Assembly (NCBI GenBank): GCA_028023455.1
Contig: JAQFVV010012435.1
Span: forward strand, 1,736,001-1,800,000
Direction of reading: 5' to 3'
Length of the DNA: 64,000 bases
DNA from: Epiperipatus broadwayi
Lineage: Eukaryota > Onychophora > Udeonychophora > Euonychophora > Peripatidae
The first letter of the stretch is position 1, and the number at the start of each line of letters is the position of its first letter. Made by a program: the position numbers and the translations under genes. Below the pieces are notes generated by a model. That model was not told the DNA's origin, made no database searches, and worked only from the letters and a program-made list of their open reading frames with translations. Shown piece by piece: positions 35,861 to 48,242 of the stretch.

Positions 35861-35911
35861 AAATTTCAACATTGTTTCTTTTTATAAACGAGACAAATAA
35901 TATTATATATA

Positions 35912-36867
35912 CACCTGGGTCTCTTTTTACATGGATTTATTTAATGCAATTTTGAAGTTACGTGATTCACGTTTCTCCGGAAGTCGAACTCCGATAATGC
36001 GCTATTACTTTAAATAATAAATTTCGCATATATTGAAAGTAATAGCACATTATTGGAATTCACCTTTCATCTTAGTAATTTCAATATTTTCAGTGCTTTA
36101 TAATAGTAAGATTTTATGCAATAATGAAATTAAAATCATGATTTCCACATTTTATATATAGACACATTAAATTTTACAAGATTTTAATGTAAATTTGTTC
36201 AAACATTGTGCGTGTTAATTTTGCATTTTAAATCACATTCTGTTTTTGCTTTTTAAAAAAGAACGTAATCAATTATTAATCATTTAGTGTCCGCAAGTTT
36301 ATTTTTGAAAGGTGAGTAATAGCAGTGGGCACAATTAAAATTGAAAATTAAAAAATTAAAGACAAATAAAAATTTAATTTTTAGTTGTTAGATTAATTAC
36401 TAATTACGTTGTCACCAGAAAACCATTAACACAATGTGAGAGTGACGTTGGCACTAGTTGTATTTCCTCTTGTGAATAATCTGATTTTTTACCAGTTTGC
36501 AAAAGAACCTGTTTATCGGTAAATAGTGATAATAATTAAAAAGTGTATAAAAAATGTAAATTACTGTAAATTATGCATAAAAATATATTGTTTTGAATAA
36601 ATTTAAATATTATAATTAAAAAAAGTTTGTCTTGTATCAATTTTTTTCAAATTTGAAATTTTTTATTAGTCATATTTTATTTCCTTATTTTTTTTTTTGT
36701 ATGTGAATTTTAAAGTAATTTTATGTTGATGCTTTGCTTTTACGTGATTTTTGAAAAATCACAGCCCGTATCCCACCCTTTTCAAGGTAAGTTATGTCTA
36801 TTTTTGCGCGATTTCGTTTGCGCATTTTCTGAGGAACCTATCTATCGTGTAAAATGAGACCCAGGTG
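35912..36867. mobile_element. Tigger/pogo-like non-autonomous element, copy 2 (both ends)
   Basis: Left end cacctgggtctctttttaca and right end, reverse-complemented, cacctgggtctcattttaca, both next to TATA sequence, consistent with a TA target duplication. About 955 bp. Inverted relative to copy 1 at 28886-29748. Several internal palindromes; no transposase frame. Confidence 0.75.
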
Positions 36868-36871
36868 TATA

Positions 36872-36979
36872 TATTTTCTCATGTGTCATAGCATCACCCA
36901 GGAAGCGAACCCGCTAACCCAGGACAACTGCTTGTAAAGCAGCTGTCGCTTACCTCTTGACCACCAATGCTTGACAATA
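36872..36979 (-). repeat. tRNA-derived SINE, copy 1
   Basis: Minus strand: GCATTGGTGG start, D-arm-like AAGAGGTAAGCG, anticodon-arm CAGCTGCTTTACAAGCAGTTG (loop TTTACAA), B box GGTTCGCTTCC and closing GTGATGC. The tRNA-like part is 36891-36970. The flanks TTGTCAA and ATGACA pair with each other and extend the acceptor stem, then comes ATGAGAAAA. The same arrangement is seen at 48245-48335. Confidence 0.6.
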
Positions 36980-37060
36980 TTATATTTTTTATTAATCATA
37001 TTAAATAATTTCCTAATTTTAACAAAGAAACATTTTGAAACATTGAAACCAGCATAAATT

Positions 37061-37253
37061 ATCTTCTTCTTCTTTTTCTTCTTCTTCTTATTCTTATTAT
37101 TCTTATTCTTCTTCTTCTTATTCTTTTTCTTCTTCTTCTTCTTCTTCTTCTTCTTATTCTTCTTCTTCTTCTTATTCTTCTTCTATTCTTTTTCTTATTC
37201 TTATTCTTCTTCTTATTCTTATTCTTCTTCTTATTATTATTATTATTATTATT
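37061..37253. repeat. (TTC)n/(TTA)n microsatellite
   Basis: Imperfect cttctt and attctt triplets passing into (tta)n at the right end. Confidence 0.95.
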
Positions 37254-37299
37254 TAATCTTATCCTTATTCATTTTTCAAATATTTTTATTACAAAACAA

Positions 37300-38751
37300 A
37301 CCAGTAATAACCTCCCTAGAACAATCATTTATAAAAAATTCACATTTTATCATATTAATTTCACTTTTAATAAATTTTCATTTGAACATAATCTAATTGC
37401 CCTATTTATTTTACTATGATTATCAATATCTAAAACCCTATTATTTACATACTAAAAAAATGTTTTTTTTATTATTATATATAAACAGAAGTTTCTATTA
37501 CTATCCTATTATTATTACTTATTTTTTAAAATTCTAACATCCATATACTCAATAATATTAACATTTTCTTTTTCCATAGTAAATTTAACCGTATCTTCAT
37601 TACTATTAATATATTTCAAAAAATTATCTGCTTTTCTCTTATTCCCATTAAACACCAAAAAGTAATCATCTATATACGGAACATAAAAAAATGGCCTATT
37701 ATTATTATTACAAACAAAATACTATTTTTCAAAATTATATATATATATACATGTCTGCTAAAAATCCACTTAAACTATTTTTTATACTTAAACCTTTTTG
37801 TTTGTAAAACCTACTTCCATATTTAAAAATAAAATCCTAACAACAAATGAGCAAAATTTCATATAATTGAAAATTATTTTTAATTTAACTGCCTTCCCTT
37901 ATATATAATTCCATAACCTTATTAATAGCAATTTCTGGATCAGTATTACATATTAACAATATCCAATTTTACAAAAAAAACCCCACATTCTTATAATCTT
38001 TACTTGCCAAAAATTCATTCAATTTATTAACAAACTATCTAGAATTATTAATACTATTTTCATTATATAAATACTTAAAAATATTTCTTTAAATTAATTT
38101 CAAAATATTTTCATAATAAGTATTATAACTACTAATAATTGGTCTCATTGGAATATCTGGCTTATGAATTTTAGGTTAACCATAAATTTTTCACATTTTA
38201 TATCCATTATTTTTAATCTAAACATATCCAATTTAACCATATAACATTTCTTTACCAATTTTGTTAATATTTAATTAACTTTTTATTCATTAATACAATC
38301 TATCTCTATTTATCAGTTCAAAACACTCTTCCTTTTAATAAATTGTCAAGTTTTTTTAATTAGATTCATCCCTACTTAAAATAAATACATTTGATGTTTT
38401 ATCAGCTTTTAAAAATAAAATTTACTCTTTATATCTCTAATAATATCCCATTTTTTATAATCACAACTATTATTTTTTTCTTCATTATTTTTCAAATCAA
38501 ATTCAAAATTTTTAATTCCAAATCTCAAATCATTTATTTAAAAACTCCTTATTCTTAACATTATCATTTAAAATATTATTATTACATTGATACTCAATGA
38601 ATTGCATTTTTACTTTAATTTCAATAATTTTCTTTTTAATACTATTAAGGGTATATGGGATATAAGAGGAATTATGGATAATGTTTAATTTAAATATGTT
38701 ATTTTGTAGTTCTTTTACACTTGAGAATTCTGTTTGTAATAGTGAAATCAT
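37300..38751 (-). pseudogene. Penelope-like reverse transcriptase relic
   Basis: Minus strand, N to C: the N-terminal frame 38530-38751 (Ile/Lys/Asn-rich, possible coiled coil); KADKTSNVFILSRDE near 38350-38410; YG-PKIHKPDIPMRPIISSYN near 38120-38200; motif A KLDIVNM near 37960; motif B FYKQKGLSIKNSLSG near 37770-37830; catalytic YIDDYFLVFNGNKRKADNF near 37610-37680; then KFTMEKENVNIIEYMDVRI. Each motif is legible but stops and frameshifts are frequent. Catalytic YIDD is retained. Confidence 0.8.
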
Positions 38752-38759
38752 TGGTTGTG

Positions 38760-39225
38760 TTTTAAAGTTTATATTTTTGGCTAGTCTGGTTGAGTTATGA
38801 ATTTGGGGTAATTTTAATTATTCTATTGACTAGTTTACTTTAGGCTTTTAATGTTTACATTTTGATGAGATTCCTTGTGTAAAGGTTTTTGTTTTATTTT
38901 TTTATATATATTTGTATTTATTTATATATGTTGATTTTGTTGCATGAATGTTCTTAGAAGGTTATATGTTTGCATTCATTTGTATATATGTTTTGTTTTG
39001 ATTGGTGTTTGTTTAGGACTTTTGGTTTGTAATATTTGTTTGTTATAAGGTTGTGTTATACAATAAAATTATATAAAATAAAAATAATAATAATTTTGTG
39101 TGTTTTGGTGTGGGTTTGTTTTGTTTGTTAATTTAGATGTGTATTTGTCATTGGTAATAGTTCTTTATTATAGGTGTGCAGGGTTTAGTTTTTAATAATT
39201 TTTCATTGAATGATATTAGGAGGAT
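38760..39225. other. G/T-skewed spacer between two opposed PLE relics
   Basis: The plus strand is strongly G+T-rich. It lies head-to-head between the minus-strand relic (37300-38751) and the plus-strand relic beginning about 39230, so it is probably PLE 5' untranslated or terminal sequence. No frame is coding. Confidence 0.4.
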
Positions 39226-39229
39226 TAAA

Positions 39230-39742
39230 AAGTTATCTAGATTAAGTGATAGGATAGAATCTTTAAGATGGCAGATTTATTTTCTTAAAAAATCACAGGG
39301 AATTTAATGATTTTCCTAGGAGTTACATTATTAATTTTAAGAAGAATAGAAAACTGTTTAAGAATTGGAATTTAATTTTGAATTTACAAATGTATATTTG
39401 GGTTAGTTTTTTGAAAGAAAATTTTTATTAAGTTTTACAAATATATTATAAAAGAAATACGTATTACTTAGATAAGAAGCAAGATTTTAATTATTCAACT
39501 TTAAATTTTTTCATGAGGCAGTTTAGAATATATAGATCAAATTACTATTGTAGCAAGCATGAAAGAAAATTAAAATGGTCGTTTGGAAAAATTAATAAAG
39601 TTTATTGTAGTGATAGGGTGGTTGAGAATAATGTTTCTGTTAATAAAGTTGTTAATATTTCTGATATTAAATTAAATGATAATTAGAAATTCTTAGTAAA
39701 GGTCCTAATTTTGTTCTTTTTCATTCAAAAAATATAGTTTTG
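39230..39742 (+). pseudogene. Penelope-like element N-terminal region, split by hAT
   Basis: Plus frames contain FMRQFRIYRSNYYC, KLKWSFGKINKVYCSDR, VENNVSVNKVVNISDIKLND and, after a stop, ILSKGPNFVLFHSKN. The ending corresponds to the PLE N-terminal signature seen in relatives as a variable linker, then LS...LSKGLNFIPT. The frame is interrupted at 39742 by the hAT transposon and about 200 bp of flank (43556-43770) follow on its far side. Confidence 0.7.
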
Positions 39743-39864
39743 CAGAGGCGGATCAAGCCAAATGGGGGCTCCAAGTAGTAAAAATTTCAGTACCCTCAAA
39801 CTCAAGTTAGAAAATTTTTTTTTCAAGAAAGATCTCATTAAGTTATTAACAAAAAAGAAAAGTA

Positions 39865-42430
39865 ATCAAAAATGTTTTACCATAACACATCTTGCCTTAT
39901 TTCTTGTAAATTTGTCAATTATTTTTGCAGTATCAATTCAGCTTAAAACCTCCTGCTCTATATACAGAATGGCCATATTATTTAATCTTTTTCTCCCGTA
40001 GTACTCCTTAAATATTTTTTTGCACACTTTAAAACAGATGATCTTTCTCCCGACACATTAGATAAAGGAATTGTTAAAAAAATGTCAATAATATTTCAAC
40101 ATTCAGAAATGTGCAAGGCATTTCTTTCGTAGCTTGATAGATGTCTGGTGTGGTTTTTATGGTGTTCTCATTTTCTTTTGGAAATATTTAAAAATGATCA
40201 AATTCATCTTCAAAATTACAAACATCAATGTCATTTTTATAAATTTATTTAAATGCACATTGATTACTTAAGTAATATTTACTAAGGCTGTAAACCTCAA
40301 GAATATGCATGTGAAAATGCAAAGGTAGGGACCTCTACAGTTTAAGACCTGTAGAGGTCCCTACCTTCATATTTCCATGCGCATATTCAATGTCATTTTT
40401 GTAAATATCTTTAAACTTTTTTTCTTCTATTGATAAATTCCAATCAAAAAATATTCGAAAAGGCTCTACAACAACTTCTTACATCTGAGTTCTTCGAGAT
40501 AGTTCTTGTTTGGTGTTATCACATATGACATAAAATGAATTGACTATGAAATTTTCTCTTATTGTAAATTTATGTCCAACTTTTTTGTTTTCATCAAAAA
40601 ATATTTTTTTCTTTTGTTGACAGTGAGTTTGTCCATCTTCCACATTAAATGATAGCCCTGATAAATCAGTTGCTTCTTTTTTATCTTTTTAAAATTCTTC
40701 TCTGAAATTATTAGTAAAATTTTCTAATGACTTTAGTAGGATAGAACCTTTCCATAGTATGCACTCCACCGATTGCAGTGATTTAGTAGCAGCATTTATT
40801 CTTTGTAAAATAGTATTCCAAATCACTGTCATTAGGACAGTTTCATATTGTCTATTTGTTTTAGAAGTGAAGTTGCCTCCACTATGGTAACTTTTTTTTT
40901 CCTTCTGAATTACAAATTTTAGTTAAAGCCTTTTTTACATGGGTGAAACCAAGTTTTATAGCTAGTACAGCATCTGCTCTTGCTGACCATCTTGTATTAG
41001 AAGCTCTTTTCACTGTGACCGAATGTTTACACATTTCTAGACTTCTGATTAAAATTTTCCAGCGATGGGTTGTTGCAGAAAAAAAGTGAATAAGTTCTGC
41101 ACAAATATATAATACTCAATAGCAGCACTACAACTTTCTGCAGTGACATTTCCAATTAAATTTAAGGAATGATTAGCACACGGAATAAAACCCCACTTGG
41201 GCTGTTTTTTTAATACGTGCTTGCAAACCTGAGTACTTTCATGACATATTAGAAGCATTATCAAATGATTGTCCTTGACAGTTTTTAATGTTTACTCCTA
41301 ATTTTATTAAAGTTTGCAAAACTTCTTGTTCCAAATATGAAGATGTGTGTTTATTTATGGGAATGAATTTCACAAATCCTTTCATTACATTACCACAGGA
41401 TGAAACATATCTTAGCACAAAGGTTATTTGATCAATATGTGAAACATCAGGAGGCTAATCAACAATTATACTATAATAAGTTGCAAATTTGATTTCTTCA
41501 ATTATTTCCACTCTTACTTGATTTCCAAAAAGACCTACAAATTCATCACAAATAATATGAGGTGAATAGTTTACATTTCCTCACCATTGGTTGGCATATT
41601 TTTGTAGATGTAACTTTAAAAATTCATCGTATTCATGTAGATATTCCAAGTAGATTAATTAATTTCTTTTCCTATTGAAATCTTTACTTTCACTGTGACC
41701 CCTAAATCCTAATTCTAAATGACTCAACAATTTTATTGTTGATACAATTCTTTTCAATACTTCTCATGAATAACATTCTTCTTTTTCCTTTTCCTGTAAT
41801 AATTTCTATTGAATTTTGTTAATCTTTTATACATAGTACGCATGGCTGATGTGTTCTTTTGAAACTTCATGGTCTGATAAAATAACAATCATTGATCTCC
41901 AATTTTGTAAAACAGTTATCTAGACTTTATTGTTGAAAAGAGCTTGCAAGGGTAGCAGTAAACACTTTTGCTTGTTTCTGAAAATATCAACCAATTTCTC
42001 TTTTCCATAATTCCATCTGATTTCTTTCTGTAGAAGTCATTATAAGAAAGTCCTCTGTAATACACTTCATCTCTGTCTTTATACACTGATTTTAAATTGT
42101 CTGTATTCGTGATATTTTTTGGTTTGTTATTAAGAATATGATCAATAATAGCATCTGTTAATATTGTTGGCCATAAAGCTATACCATTTATTACTTCAGT
42201 GTCTATATCAAAGTGTCTTTCTGGACTATCGCTACCTTCTACATTTTTGCAATCCCCTTTTCAATAGCAATTTCAACCCCTTGATTCTCAACTTGTTCTT
42301 TCTCTTCTTTAGAAGAAGTTTCGAATACAGGCAATTCAGAATTATTTGATGTAGATATCAATGGCAACTCTATCTCTGTATTAACTTTTAAAAATTTGTG
42401 GAATAAATTTCATTGGTTTTTAGCAATTTC
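39865..42430 (-). pseudogene. hAT transposase, zinc-finger MYM type 1-like
   Basis: Minus strand, N to C: LWPTILTDAIIDHILNNKPK; a TTF-type zinc finger (YRKKSDGIMEKRN, WLIFSETSKSVYCYPCKLF); HIICDEFVGLFGNQVR; RYVSSCGNVMKGFVKFIPIN; CQGQSFDNASNMS (the catalytic-core GQ-DNA motif); WGFIPCANHSLNLIGNVTAE with ESCSAAIEYYIFVQNLF; RASNTRWSARADAV; and the dimerisation end MAILYIEQEVLS-IDTAKI with IIDKFTRNKARCV. Multiple stops and frameshifts, and a foldback inserted at 40239-40386 near the C-terminus, so inactive. Confidence 0.85.
40239..40386. mobile_element. Foldback, GTAGGGACCTCTAC family, complete copy
   Basis: Palindrome ggtagggacctctacag facing ctgtagaggtccctacc across a 6-nt loop, with a one-sided left tail of about 60 nt shared with the half-copy at 30819. 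A perfect 14-bp duplication, tcaatgtcattttt, flanks it (40225-40238 and 40387-40400). Inserted within the hAT transposase relic. Confidence 0.9.
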
Positions 42431-43555
42431 CAGGGTGCCCCACTTTGATATCTCTTTATTTTTTTTGCTATGAAGAAAAAGTTTTTTTTTTTTTTGTAAA
42501 ATAGTTTAAAAGCTTTCAGCCTCACTAACAATGCCTACTAAAAATACATTTTTTAAATGGTAATGTTGTTAAGATGTTTTAATTTACAAAATTGATTTAA
42601 ACTTTTTTTTAAATTTTAAACCTGATATTTTTAATTTAACTTGGACCATCTCAATTCCTCAAAGACTTGGTAATAGTTACAACTCAGTCAATTTTGTTTA
42701 CTATAAAATACATTTTAGAAAAACATTATTGCAAAAATAAGATTTAAAACTTCACATTCACACATGTTATATTGACACTGGTGTGTGTGGTGGCATGATT
42801 TTTGTTTATCACTATTTTAATTTAAAATTAAGAATTATTAGAAACTTTTAAATAACATTTTGTTATATATGTATCATGGTGATATGTGAATTACACACAT
42901 ATACATACAATTTTTAATATAAAATTACAAATTGACTCTTTTAACAAAATAAAATCTATAATTTAAAAGATTTGATTTTAAATAAAATATGTTTGATGTA
43001 ATATATATAAATTTACGATAGTACAGTGGTTTATTCACCTATATCTGTGTGATGATACATATATAACTGTGTTGATGCTTATATACATATACGCATAGAG
43101 GGTTTAAATCTGGCACAGATGAAGCTATGGGAAAAAATAGGTGAAACATATATGAGGGCAGGAATATACCATTTCACTGGAGATAAATCAGCTCCAGGAA
43201 AACAGAAAAAATTATTTATGATAATTTTTTTAAAAGCTGAATATTTAAATTGAAATCAAATTATTATTTTGGGAATGGTCAAATTTTTTGTGTAATTATA
43301 AAAAAATATATGTACTTAATTTGGGCCTATTTATGCAATACTAGTTTCACTCCCTAATGTCCATTTGAAATTCAGAATCCAATCAAAACTCAAATTCCTT
43401 CAAAAGCTTAAATAATACTGTCTTATAGGAGGGTTGATTGTATACAAAAAAACATAATTTTCTTCGAATCCTAATGAAAAGTCAAACCTTGGGCACCTTA
43501 GTATTCCGGGGCTGTACGCAACCACTTATTCTGCTTACCTCTTAATCTGCCTCTG

Positions 43556-43772
43556 AGTTTTGATGCAATTTCATTTGTTGAATCTAGTAATTTGAGTGAT
43601 GAGCAAGATGTTGGCATTCAATTGGTATTGTTTTGGTTCAGCAATACCAATTTTGGTCAGGAACTAGCATATGTTGCCTTTTTTGATTGTTTGATAGAAG
43701 AGTTTTAAATTGTTTTTAATAAAGACTATAAAAGAATATAGTCAAAACATTGGAGTATATTTTTGTATGTTA
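43556..43772 (+). pseudogene. PLE remnant beyond the hAT insertion
   Basis: Continues after the target duplication of the hAT element. It ends with gactataaaagaatatagtc, aaaacattggagtatat, which matches the outer terminal region of the 32 kb PLE (near 32150-32205, opposite strand). There the motif is hammerhead-like (TTGACAA, actata/tatagt stem, CGAAAC); here the core is more eroded. A 50-residue open frame (43558-43707) has no recognised domain. Confidence 0.55.
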
Positions 43773-43786
43773 TAATAATTCATATA

Positions 43787-44167
43787 TTGAAATAAAATCC
43801 TTGTTTCTACTTCACCTTCGAATAGTAAGTTACAAATTGCACATTACACAAACCAGTGAAGTTCAATATTAAGGGAATTATAAGGCACCAATACTAAATG
43901 AAACATAATGGAAGTGTGCTTCATTGCAAATGATGACAATGCAATAAACCAGAAGGCATCATGTTTTTTCATCTCTAGAAAGTGGAGTATATGAAGATAT
44001 TGAATAAATTTGCATAAATTACTACTCAGTCTTTAAAAATTACAATTCAAGCCAACACCCCTAAGATAGGCAATGAATATGGAAACTAAAGGTTTCCGAA
44101 AACGCTCAGCCTTATAATTCCCTTAATATTGAGCTTCACTAGTTTGCGTAATGTGCAATTTGTAATT
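43787..44167. mobile_element. Foldback, AATTATAAGGC family
   Basis: Arms at about 43830-43888 and 44108-44165 are inverted copies (ttacaaattgcacattac, aatattaagggaattataag). A one-sided left tail of about 43 nt precedes the palindrome. A perfect 14-bp duplication, taataattcatata, flanks it (43773-43786 and 44168-44181). The centre is non-coding. Inserted into the PLE terminal remnant. Confidence 0.85.
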
Positions 44168-44181
44168 TAATAATTCATATA

Positions 44182-45720
44182 ATAAATTAAGATTTATAAA
44201 GAGATTTGTGTGTGGTTTATTGCGTATATATTGAAATTAATGAGCTATTTTTAAAATAGAAGATTGTATTTGTTATTTTTTAATTTATTTGGAATGCTAA
44301 CTTTTGTGAACAAATATCTATCAACACCATGCACATACATAAATGAGAATTTTGGCTTCACGTTCTATTTTGTTTAGGTCATAAGTTACAGTTTAATTTT
44401 TTTTAAAACAATGTTGTTAAATGATACAAAGTATCTTTGTGTATAATTTGTTTAATTTTAAATAATACCAGATAAAACTTTTTCAAATATTTTAACTTCA
44501 GACTCCAAGAAGACTTACTTTGATTTGCGGGGCGGCATCTATCAGCTGACTGTAATAACTGAATTATCAACAAACATAACATTATTATAATATGTTATCC
44601 ACAGTTTCACATCATTGATTGCAAACAGAGTCAATTCTGTGTGTATGAGGTATAGAGAAAATGTCAATAAAAAAAATCATTTACTTTATCTTATATATGT
44701 ATATTAAATGTCAACATAACCATTAAATCAATATTTCTATATATGGCTGTTGCTATATACATGTTTTAATGTGAATTATTTGAACACATTGTTTATTGAT
44801 TTTATTATGGAAAGAAACAAAATAGCGTTTATATTTAGATATCCTAGTATGGAGGGGAGGCGAATCAATACGGACATTTTTTTGTATTCAGTAATTTTAT
44901 TGACAGAATATTGATGGGTAGTCATTCGTGAAAGCTTTGTGCACAGGTAAGTTGTATTCAAGCAGATTTTGATTATCAATTTTTGTTTATTGCATTTCTA
45001 TCTATAATTAAAGAATATTGATAAATGTTATTCAATTATAAATCTATTTAATCAAATCATATACAGTATTTACAATTATAATGAAAAATGGAGCAAATAC
45101 ACATATAAAGAACTGTGTAGTTTATGATGTAGCTCTAAATAAGAACATTTTTTTTATTTAGCGCCATCTATTGATGGTAGTGCAATTTATTACCCCCCTC
45201 CCCCCATTGATCTCTGATTTTAACTTTTATCAATGAGGATTTGGAAATTATAATTAGAATCAATGCATCTGACAAATACTGTTGATAGTCTAAAGTTAGA
45301 GAACCTCACAATTTGAACCCATGCCTGTATACTTGAATTGATAAAAGCAAAAGGTAGAAATCAGATGTAGGAATAGGATTATAATGCACTTATATCTGGT
45401 AATTTAATTACTTAAACTTACAACAGATGGTGCTAGAGATTTGTTTTTGTTTGCAATACACAATAAGATAAAAGAATCAAATGATATATTGGATATAGCT
45501 GTAAATATTTATGATTATAATGGTAGTAAAATATTTAGTTGCTATGGAGGTCGTAAATCCAGTAACCTTTAGTTTGAGCTTTCACAACTGTTGTAAACAA
45601 TTCAGAATAGTTTTACATATCGAGATGTATTGAGATATCATATACTATTTAGGATCATCACAAATATTCAGAGATTAATTAATTACTCAAACTTACAATA
45701 GATGGCAATAGTGTAGACAA
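44182..45720. other. AT-rich DNA with CTCF-like motif cluster
   Basis: No gene. Words resembling the animal CTCF core (AGATGGCGCTA and variants) occur at 45159-45178 (tagcgccatctattgatgg), 45421-45436 (caacagatggtgctag), about 45695-45708 (caatagatggcaat) and about 44532-44552 (ggcggcatctatcagctga). The second and third lie in a direct repeat of about 275-bp spacing with matching upstream ttaattact-aaacttacaa. Confidence 0.35.
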
Positions 45721-47690
45721 AATAAACTGTACTGCAATGGATAGTTTTTGTGATGTCATTTCTTTATAAATGGAAAATAATTTAATTGACAAATTTTTTT
45801 AAATAAATAAAAAATATTCAGTGTATAACAAATTAAATTTTCTGCCTTCAAAATTTATTTCATTATTCTGTTAAAAGTGTACTTATTAACATATATTTAA
45901 TATAATAATAAAAATTAGTTGTTTAATAATGTATGTTAAAGTGACACATTAGAATCAGATGCATCTACATCAAGTAAATGTATAGTGATGGATGCCACAA
46001 ACAGATAAAGAAATTCTTTAAAACACTAATGTAATCAGTTGTTATTTGCCATAGGTTATTTTCTTCGTATTACTGGTAATGATGATACTATTTATCTTAC
46101 AACTTTGAGTACAAAGCTGACATATTGGGGGTCTAGAATAATTAAGGTTTGAAGCTAAAAAGAGTGTGGACTTCTACATTGGGTATATTTGCTTTTAGTT
46201 ATTAAGAAATTTTTGTGTAGTTTATTAAATTTCGTTATTACATTTTGTAAAGAATTGATGGAAAAATAAACTATTTGCCATAATTCATCTCAGTTTATAC
46301 ATTATAAGTTTGCATAATTAGTGGACACAAAAGTTGTCTCATATTTAAAGTTTTAAAGATGTATTTGAATTTCAGATTATTATTAATTTGAAACACATAA
46401 AAAAAGTAATGTTGGCCACTAGTTATATTGATGGAAATCCAATATTTTTTATTGATAAAACCCAATATCCACAATTAGTTTGGGAGTTTGAATATAGTTT
46501 TACTATCTGGCTCCCATTGATTGCTCATTCTATAATGGATTTGTCTGAAGTAGAATAAATACAGAGGATTTTTGCTCCTAAGGAATATATTGAAAGTAAA
46601 TAGAAAAACTCATTTAATAATTTAAATGAATTACTCATGTAATTATAATTCTTCCAAACTGGAAATGAAATTTGCACCAAATATGCAAGCAAAATTACAA
46701 AATTATGGGCTGACATGGGCAGTCTTTTTTAAGTAGCAAACCTCTTGATATATTGCTTATTATAAAGGCTTCTAAACTTTTAAATGAAATATTACCTTTT
46801 CCTTTGTTTTTTTTTTTTAGCCAATTTCTCTTGTTTTATCCTCAACACAGATACACATAGTTTAAACTTTTAATACAGAAATAGACAATATCCTTGAAAA
46901 ACACTGAATATATATTGAAAATCATACTTATCTATAACCAAATATGCTAATATGAGATTGGCATTACATAATCAAATTACATTTAAAAAAATAAAATAAA
47001 GTGTTCGCTTTAAGTTTAACTATGTCTCAGATAATAAAATGAATCCACTTCTCATCTGTGTTTAAACTCTTAATTTGCAGTCTATTTAAGAGCTTAGATG
47101 TAGATGAAGACTGTATTTATTTTTTCATTTGAATGTAATTAGCCTTGATACTTCCTGGTGTGGCTGGATATTTAATTGATTGGTGAGTAATTTGTTTATT
47201 TATACACATGTTCACAGATATGCCAATTTCCAAATATTAACTCTATTTATTATAAGTAACTCAATACAGGTAAATTATTTTTAATTTACAGTGTACAGAA
47301 AGCATTTAAAATTATTTTTAATATTAAGCACATACATGTTAAATACCTGATGTAGAGCAGTTTAGTTTTGTTTTAGAAAATTGAAATATATGTTATAGTT
47401 ATCTGTTTAGTTCAGTGATAGATTTGAGAGTGAAAAAATCCCGAAGTAAATATAGGTCAATGGGTCATTTTTGGTTCAAATTAAACATTTAATATTATTA
47501 ATTTGACACTATACATTAGGAGACAGATATACAACAAGTGCTTTGCACAGCAGGTTTGCTTCCCATGAGAGTAGCTAGTTTATTTTTGTGCTACAAGTAT
47601 AATTGCCCATTGACAGTGTTGCCTGTACATAATATTCTTTTACCATATTGATCTTGTTTAAACAAACGTTAAAGAGCTTTAATGTTAGAG
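45721..47690. other. AT-rich non-coding DNA
   Basis: No gene. A tRNA-like A-box region (tttagttcagtgatagattt near 47406) resembles the relics at 19.2 kb, and aggtttgcttccca near 47550 resembles the B box of the SINEs at 36.9 and 48.3 kb; both are isolated. Confidence 0.45.
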
Positions 47691-47694
47691 TTAT

Positions 47695-47820
47695 ACTACT
47701 AAACATCACATGATCACCATCTCTTATACTAGCACATAATTGATTACTCTGGTTGGCACATAATTGATTACACTGGTTGGCACAGGGTGGTACTACTTTA
47801 TGGAGAGAGTTTTGCCTTGT
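47695..47820. mobile_element. GGCAAAACTC family, deleted copy 3
   Basis: Keeps the left tail (actaaacatcacatgatcac) and one arm ending gttttgccttgt; most of the other arm is lost. A 24-bp piece (acataattgattactctggt...) is duplicated in tandem. A perfect 16-bp duplication, ttaatgttagagttat, flanks it (47679-47694 and 47821-47836). This is the longest target duplication of the group. Confidence 0.9.
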
Positions 47821-48242
47821 TTAATGTTAGAGTTATGATGGAAAAATTAAAAGACCATTCAATCAATATGTTCTTTAGCTTGTTGGATGTAATGGTATTG
47901 AATCTAATACTATAAGGATATATCTTCAGTGAATTGAAAATGTAGTAAACGTGGACATTGTTTTTATTGGGAGTAGCAGATTCCATTTGTATTATAATGA
48001 TCGCAGAGACATTATAAAGAGATTCAATAGTGGAAGCTTTCATTGAGGGCATATGGACAAATATAGATAGAATAGAATACACAAAAAGTTAGATAGAAAA
48101 TTTTCATAGAGGGACATTTTATATCAAATAAATTAAAAGTTGGCACTGTAAAATTTCAAATCAACTGATTTTGGGATTAGCTTATGATATATGTGGACAT
48201 ATTTGACTCACAAATTGGTTTGTATAGCCGTCTTTTTTTTTT

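Larger units (their letters stand above)
39743..43555 (-). mobile_element. hAT transposon (ZMYM-type), full length, defective
   Basis: Terminal inverted repeats cagaggcggatcaag (39743-39757) and cttaatctgcctctg (43541-43555) match at 13 of 15 positions and carry the CAGAGGCGGAT start common to this hAT group. The direct repeat agttttg lies immediately outside both ends (39736-39742 and 43556-43562); the 8-bp duplication expected for hAT has lost one base or position. Contains the transposase relic at 39865-42430. Inserted into a PLE. Confidence 0.85.

Noticed and set aside
40000-43500. Domesticated host ZMYM gene
   Set aside because: Terminal inverted repeats and a direct repeat bracket the region and the frame is broken many times, so it is a dead transposon rather than a host gene.
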